DNA of 33,673 nt from Longimicrobiaceae bacterium (GTDB taxonomy: Bacteria > Gemmatimonadota > Gemmatimonadetes > Longimicrobiales > Longimicrobiaceae): the NCBI GenBank assembly GCA_030146875.1, contig JASLAX010000010.1:1-33673 (forward strand). Direction: 5' to 3'. Made by a program: the position numbers and the translations under genes. A model generated the notes under the pieces. It was not told the origin of the DNA. It saw only the letters and a program-made list of their open reading frames with translations, and did no database searches. This document shows positions 30,255 to 33,673 of this stretch, in pieces (the stretch's first letter is position 1; each line of letters opens with the position of its first letter).

Positions 30255-30718
30255 CGTTTCCCCACCTCGCGTTCTCTGTCGGAAACCGGTCTCCCGCGCC
30301 CCGCCCGACCAAGTGCGATTTGCGAGGAGGATCCTCGCACCGTCTCGCCTCCCGCTGCGAAACCCCGAAGACGCGTCCGGCCCTTCGGTCGACGGCGAAC
30401 CAGTGGAAGCGAGGCGGCGCAGCCGTCGTGATCCACGACGGAAGGAGCCGGGGCGACGCCCTCCGGCCCGCTGGAAATAGATGCTCGTCCGGCGAACCGG
30501 AGGTACGTAACGTCGGCGGGATGCGCGTCGGCTCCCATGCGGCCGATGCACGCACGCCGGGTCCCTCCCTCCGTCGGCACCATCGGCCATCCCCGTCTGA
30601 CACACACCGGCGTGGAATCCCGTGTGAACGCAGGCCTCGCGGGGTGTTCGGTCTACCCTCCCGCGCGACCGTTCCCGCCGTCGCCCCCCCGAGAGCTCAC
30701 TCCACCAGGAGGACGCCG
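30255..30718. other. Intergenic stretch, no gene recognised
   Basis: The reading frames here look like shadows with poor composition. The one clear structure is an exact inverted repeat, TGCGAGGA (30321-30328) and TCCTCGCA (30332-30339), with a 3-base loop. The promoter of the membrane protein at 30719 presumably lies in the right part, but I cannot name its boxes. Confidence 0.5.
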
Positions 30719-31588
30719 ATGGAACAGAAGACCCCCGAGGAGCTGCAGAAGCACATGCTGGGCACGTACTTCAGCCTGCGGGTCGGGATGGCGGTGATCG
30801 CGTTCGCGCTCCCCACGGTCGTGGCGCTCACCGGCAAGGTCCTGCACGGCGAGGGGCTCAAGGGGTCGCTCAGCGCCTACTACTACAGGCACGGACAGGC
30901 CCCGTACTTCACGACGCGGGAGCTGTTCGTGGGCGGGCTCTTCGCCGCGGCCGCTTGCCTCTACCTGTACAAAGGCTACAGCACGAAGGAGAACGTCGCG
31001 CTGAACCTGGCCGGCCTGTTCGCCGCGATGGTCGCGCTGCTTCCTACCTCGGCGCCGAAGGAAGTCGTCGATCTCCTCGCGAAGACCCCTCCGGAGTACG
31101 CCGCCGCCTTTCCGACCGTGATCGACAAGAGCGACCACTGGTTCGGCTACATGCACGGGACGATGGCGGTGCTGTTCTTTCTGTGCATCGCGTACGTGAG
31201 CCTGCGCCGCGCACGCGACACCGTCGGGCTGCTGCCGCCCGGGGACCAGACGCGCTTCCGGCACTACTACGGCCTGACCAGCGCCGCGCTGGTCCTGTCG
31301 CCGCTGGCCGCGGTGGTGCTGTCGTTCCTGACCGATCCGTCCACGAGCACGTGGCTCTTCTGGGCGGAGACCACGGCGGTGTGGTCGTTCGGCGCGTACT
31401 GGGCGATCAAGACGCTGGAGATGCGCTCGTCCCAGGCGGAGCGGCGCGGGCTGGACGCCGAGCTGGAGCGTGAGGTGGTGACGAGCGGCGGAGCCGGGGC
31501 GGGCGTCGGCGCGGCGCCGGAGATGGCGCCCCGGGGGGCGGGCGGGAAGGAGAAGATCGTTCCGGCCGGTACTCCGACCGCGCGGTAG
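30719..31588 (+). CDS. Six-helix membrane protein of unknown function
   Basis: 289 aa. Hydrophobic helices at about 17-40, 68-86, 92-110, 142-163, 183-205 and 212-232, then a Gly/Ala-rich cytosolic-type tail. Conserved-looking features: SLSAYYY (50-56) after helix 1, ELFVGGLF and YKGYST around helix 2, and a His in the fourth helix (YMHGTMAVLFF, H146). This pattern recalls a group of uncharacterised bacterial membrane proteins; I cannot give a function. The ATG at 30719 has a perfect AGGAGG (30707-30712) six bases upstream, so the longer in-frame extension from 30320 is rejected. It appears to be monocistronic. Confidence 0.8.
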   Translation: MEQKTPEELQKHMLGTYFSLRVGMAVIAFALPTVVALTGKVLHGEGLKGSLSAYYYRHGQAPYFTTRELFVGGLFAAAACLYLYKGYSTKENVALNLAGLFAAMVALLPTSAPKEVVDLLAKTPPEYAAAFPTVIDKSDHWFGYMHGTMAVLFFLCIAYVSLRRARDTVGLLPPGDQTRFRHYYGLTSAALVLSPLAAVVLSFLTDPSTSTWLFWAETTAVWSFGAYWAIKTLEMRSSQAERRGLDAELEREVVTSGGAGAGVGAAPEMAPRGAGGKEKIVPAGTPTAR

Positions 31589-31735
31589 CGTGCCGCCGCC
31601 CGCCCGGCGAACGGCCGCGGCACCGCCGGGTTCGTCTCGTCAGGGTGCGGACGGGGTTCGGATCGGGACTCCGCGGCTTGCTCGATCCGTAGACCTGCGC
31701 ATGGGAAGGCCGTCGCTCCATCCCACCGGAGCGAA

Positions 31736-31769
31736 GGAGCCCCGACCGGAACGATCCGGCCGGGGCTCC
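31736..31769. terminator. Hairpin between convergent genes
   Basis: GGAGCCCCGACCGG (31736-31749), loop AACGAT, CCGGCCGGGGCTCC (31756-31769): 13 of 14 pairs. It lies between the six-helix protein gene (+) and the M28 peptidase gene (-), so it can serve both. No U run on either side. The rest of 31589-31816 shows nothing else. Confidence 0.6.
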
Positions 31770-31816
31770 CCGCGATCGTCCGACGAGGCGGACCCGTGGG
31801 CTTGCCTCGTCCGTCC

Positions 31817-33382
31817 TCACCGCGTCATCCGCCGCACCTCGGCCAGGCCCTTCGGGTCCCACTTCGGGCGCTCGGTGGCGTTGGCCACGTCGTGCGCCAG
31901 GTAGAAGATCAGCCGGGTGACCCGCGCGGCCTTGTCGGTGTCGATCTTGTGCACCTCGTCGCCCGGCCGGTGATAGTCCTCGTGCACCCCGGTGAAGAAG
32001 AAGATCGCGGGAATCTCCTTGCGGGCGAAGTTGAAGTGGTCGGAGCGGAAGAAGAAGCGCTGCTCCGGCCAGATGTCGTCCGAGGCCGTGAGCCCCAGCT
32101 CGCGGTGCGCCGCGTTGAGGCGGTTCACCGAGGCGCCCAGCGTGGAGTAGTCCTTCCCGATCACCACCACGCTGTCGGCCGCGTTCCGCCCGATCATGTC
32201 CACGTTGATGTTGGCCACGATCTGCGGAAGCGGGAGCGTGGGGTGGTTGGCGTACCACGCGGATCCCAGCAGCCCCTTCTCCTCGCCGCTCACGTGCAGG
32301 AACACGACGGTGCGGCGCGGCGCCACCGGCATGGACGCCATCGCCTCCGCGATCTCCAGCAGCGCGGCGGTCCCCGACGCGTCGTCGTCGGCGCCGTTGT
32401 AGATGGAGTCGCCGTTCACCGGCCGCCCCACCCCCACGTGGTCCATGTGGGCGGAGATGACCACGTACTCGTTCCGCAGCACGGGGTCGCTCCCCGGGAG
32501 CATCGCCACCACGTTGGGCGCGCGGGCGTCGTCCAGCCGCGCCACCGGCAGGGCGGCCACCGCGGTGATACCGGCCAGCGGCACCGAGGCCGAGGGGCCC
32601 GACTTCGCGCGGCCGGCCGCCTCGTCCACGCTCAACCCGGCGGAGGCGAAGAGCGAGCGCGCGGCGCCGGCGGTCACGAAGAACTGCGGGTACGCCAGGT
32701 CGTCGCCCACCGAGCGCGTGGGCTGCGCGGCCATCTCCGCGTAGCGGGCGATGCTGTCCGCGGTCCAGGCCGGGTCCAGCACGTGGACCACCGCCGCCGC
32801 GCCGGCCGCGCGGGCGGCGTTCGCCAGCCGGTTGCGCTCCGTGCGGAAGTCGCGGCCGTAGCCGCCGGGGAGCAGGTCCACCGCCACGTGCCCGCGCAGC
32901 GATCCCTCGCCCCCCATCCCCTCCTCCGCCCGTCCCACGAACACCACGCCGCCCGACACGTCCGCCGCGGTCCCCCCCGCGGTGAAGAAGTCGCGGCCCG
33001 CCCGCAGCGCCTGGGTGCCGCGCGCCCCGGTGAAGGAGAGGCGGGCCTCCGCGGCCGCCACGCGCCGCAGCGGGAACGGGTACCACTGGTAGAAGGTACC
33101 CCCCTCGCCCGCGGGGCGCAGGCCCCGGAGCTTGTGCTGGTTCACCAGGTACGCCGCCACGATGTCCAGCTCCGGCGAGGGCGTGTTGCGCCCGCGCATG
33201 CGGTCGTGCGCCAGGAACTCGATGCGGGCGTACAGGTCCTCGGGGGTGATGGTCGCCACGGCGGCGGCCACGTCGTCGCGGGCGGGCGCGGGGGCGCCGC
33301 GGGGGGTGGAGGACGGCGCCGCGCACGCGGCGAGCGCGAGCGCGGCGGGGAGCAGGAATGCAGCGGACCGGCGTGCGGTCAT
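31817..33382 (-). CDS. Lipoprotein M28-family zinc peptidase
   Basis: 521 aa. Signal peptide with lipobox LAAC, Cys20 being the probable lipidation site, so an envelope-anchored enzyme. A PA-like insert lies at about 110-250 and the M28 catalytic domain at about 285-500. Zinc and catalytic residues: H312 (SAHMDHVG), D333 (NGADDDASG), E367-E368 (SGEEKG), D395 (NVDMIGR) and H471 (DYHRPGDE). M28 enzymes are mostly aminopeptidases acting on peptides taken up or released outside. The ATG at 33382 (MTARRSAAFLL) gives the signal peptide; the open frame continues upstream without meaning. Confidence 0.93.
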   Translation of the reverse strand: MTARRSAAFLLPAALALAACAAPSSTPRGAPAPARDDVAAAVATITPEDLYARIEFLAHDRMRGRNTPSPELDIVAAYLVNQHKLRGLRPAGEGGTFYQWYPFPLRRVAAAEARLSFTGARGTQALRAGRDFFTAGGTAADVSGGVVFVGRAEEGMGGEGSLRGHVAVDLLPGGYGRDFRTERNRLANAARAAGAAAVVHVLDPAWTADSIARYAEMAAQPTRSVGDDLAYPQFFVTAGAARSLFASAGLSVDEAAGRAKSGPSASVPLAGITAVAALPVARLDDARAPNVVAMLPGSDPVLRNEYVVISAHMDHVGVGRPVNGDSIYNGADDDASGTAALLEIAEAMASMPVAPRRTVVFLHVSGEEKGLLGSAWYANHPTLPLPQIVANINVDMIGRNAADSVVVIGKDYSTLGASVNRLNAAHRELGLTASDDIWPEQRFFFRSDHFNFARKEIPAIFFFTGVHEDYHRPGDEVHKIDTDKAARVTRLIFYLAHDVANATERPKWDPKGLAEVRRMTR

Positions 33383-33431
33383 GGGCGTCTCCGTACGGGG
33401 TGAGGGGGCGGGCCGGTCCCGGCCCGCCGTC

Positions 33432-33673
33432 TCATCCCTCGGAGGGACGCGCGCGGGCGCTGGAACCTTCGGTCGTCGCGGGCGCCGGCCGGGGCGCCTC
33501 ACGTCGCGGCGCCTTGCGCCGGGGCTCGGTGCGCGGCCGCTCGCGCGGGGGGGCCTCGGCCGGCGGGCGGGCCCGCGGGGTGCTGGACTCCGGCCGGCGC
33601 TCCAGCGTGGGGCGCTGCCGGGCCGGCGCCGCCGCGGGCGCGGGCGTCTCCTCGCGGCCTGGGCCGGAGCGGG
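33432..33673 (-). CDS. C-terminal tail of a Pro/Arg-rich protein, cut by the window edge
   Basis: An open frame on the minus strand enters from the right edge and stops with TGA at 33434-33432, 49 bp before the M28 start. The visible 79 residues are almost only Pro, Arg, Ala, Glu, Ser and Thr (for example RRPESSTPRARPPAEAP), as in disordered linkers or tails. No domain can be named. The lack of stops is weak evidence in DNA this GC-rich, but the spacing fits an operon partner of the peptidase gene. Confidence 0.5.
   Translation of the reverse strand, partial: RSGPGREETPAPAAAPARQRPTLERRPESSTPRARPPAEAPPRERPRTEPRRKAPRREAPRPAPATTEGSSARARPSEG

Noticed and set aside
1..33673. CRISPR array, prophage or defence island
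   Set aside because: No regularly spaced repeats and no integrase, phage or nuclease gene were seen; the only mobile element is the IS4-family insertion.

Overview
The window is about 33.7 kb of very GC-rich chromosome (third positions almost always G or C). It carries ordinary housekeeping genes in tightly packed operons and no ribosomal RNA, tRNA, CRISPR or phage module that I can recognise. The style (overlapping ATGA/GTGA stop-start junctions, GTG/TTG starts, PgpH-PhoH-YbeY next to a bacterial-type AspRS, a trp operon carrying HEAT-repeat and HD-GYP genes) most resembles Gemmatimonadota, perhaps a Longimicrobium-like lineage. This is an impression from gene content; another GC-rich phylum is possible.

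Layout. 170-3167 (+): purB (adenylosuccinate lyase) and an M32 carboxypeptidase. 3404-4765: a complete IS4-family insertion sequence with 16-bp terminal inverted repeats and an 11-bp target duplication; its transposase is probably frameshifted near the C-terminus. 4881-11466 (-): PTS-IIA-like protein, VanZ-like protein, aspS, PhoH ATPase, 7TM-HD protein (PgpH type) and ybeY, mostly with overlapping stop/start codons. 11657-12748 (+): rlmN. 13004-15881 (-): panB, panC, a YqeK-like HD hydrolase and a LytR_C-domain membrane protein. 16001-20070 (+): a divergent NFACT/RqcH-like protein, a zinc-ribbon membrane protein, an APC-family amino-acid permease and a DUF4177-like small protein.

20284-29142 (-) is the most unusual part. 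It is a tryptophan operon in the order trpC-trpF-trpB-(HEAT-repeat protein)-(HD-GYP protein)-trpA-(membrane methyl-accepting protein). The HEAT and HD-GYP proteins appear to share a homologous N-terminal domain, and the HD-GYP, trpA and chemoreceptor-like genes overlap end to start. Signalling genes are thus embedded in, and probably co-transcribed with, amino-acid biosynthesis. The operon diverges from lexA (29231-29836, +) across an 88-bp gap in which I read two convincing promoters facing each other with overlapping -10 boxes and a palindrome between them. lexA is followed by a 44-codon ORF with a good ribosome binding site, then about 700 bp with structured, terminator-like elements and no clear gene.

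30719-33673: an unrecognised six-helix membrane protein (+), a lipoprotein M28 zinc peptidase (-), and the Pro/Arg-rich C-terminal tail of a gene that runs off the right edge (-).
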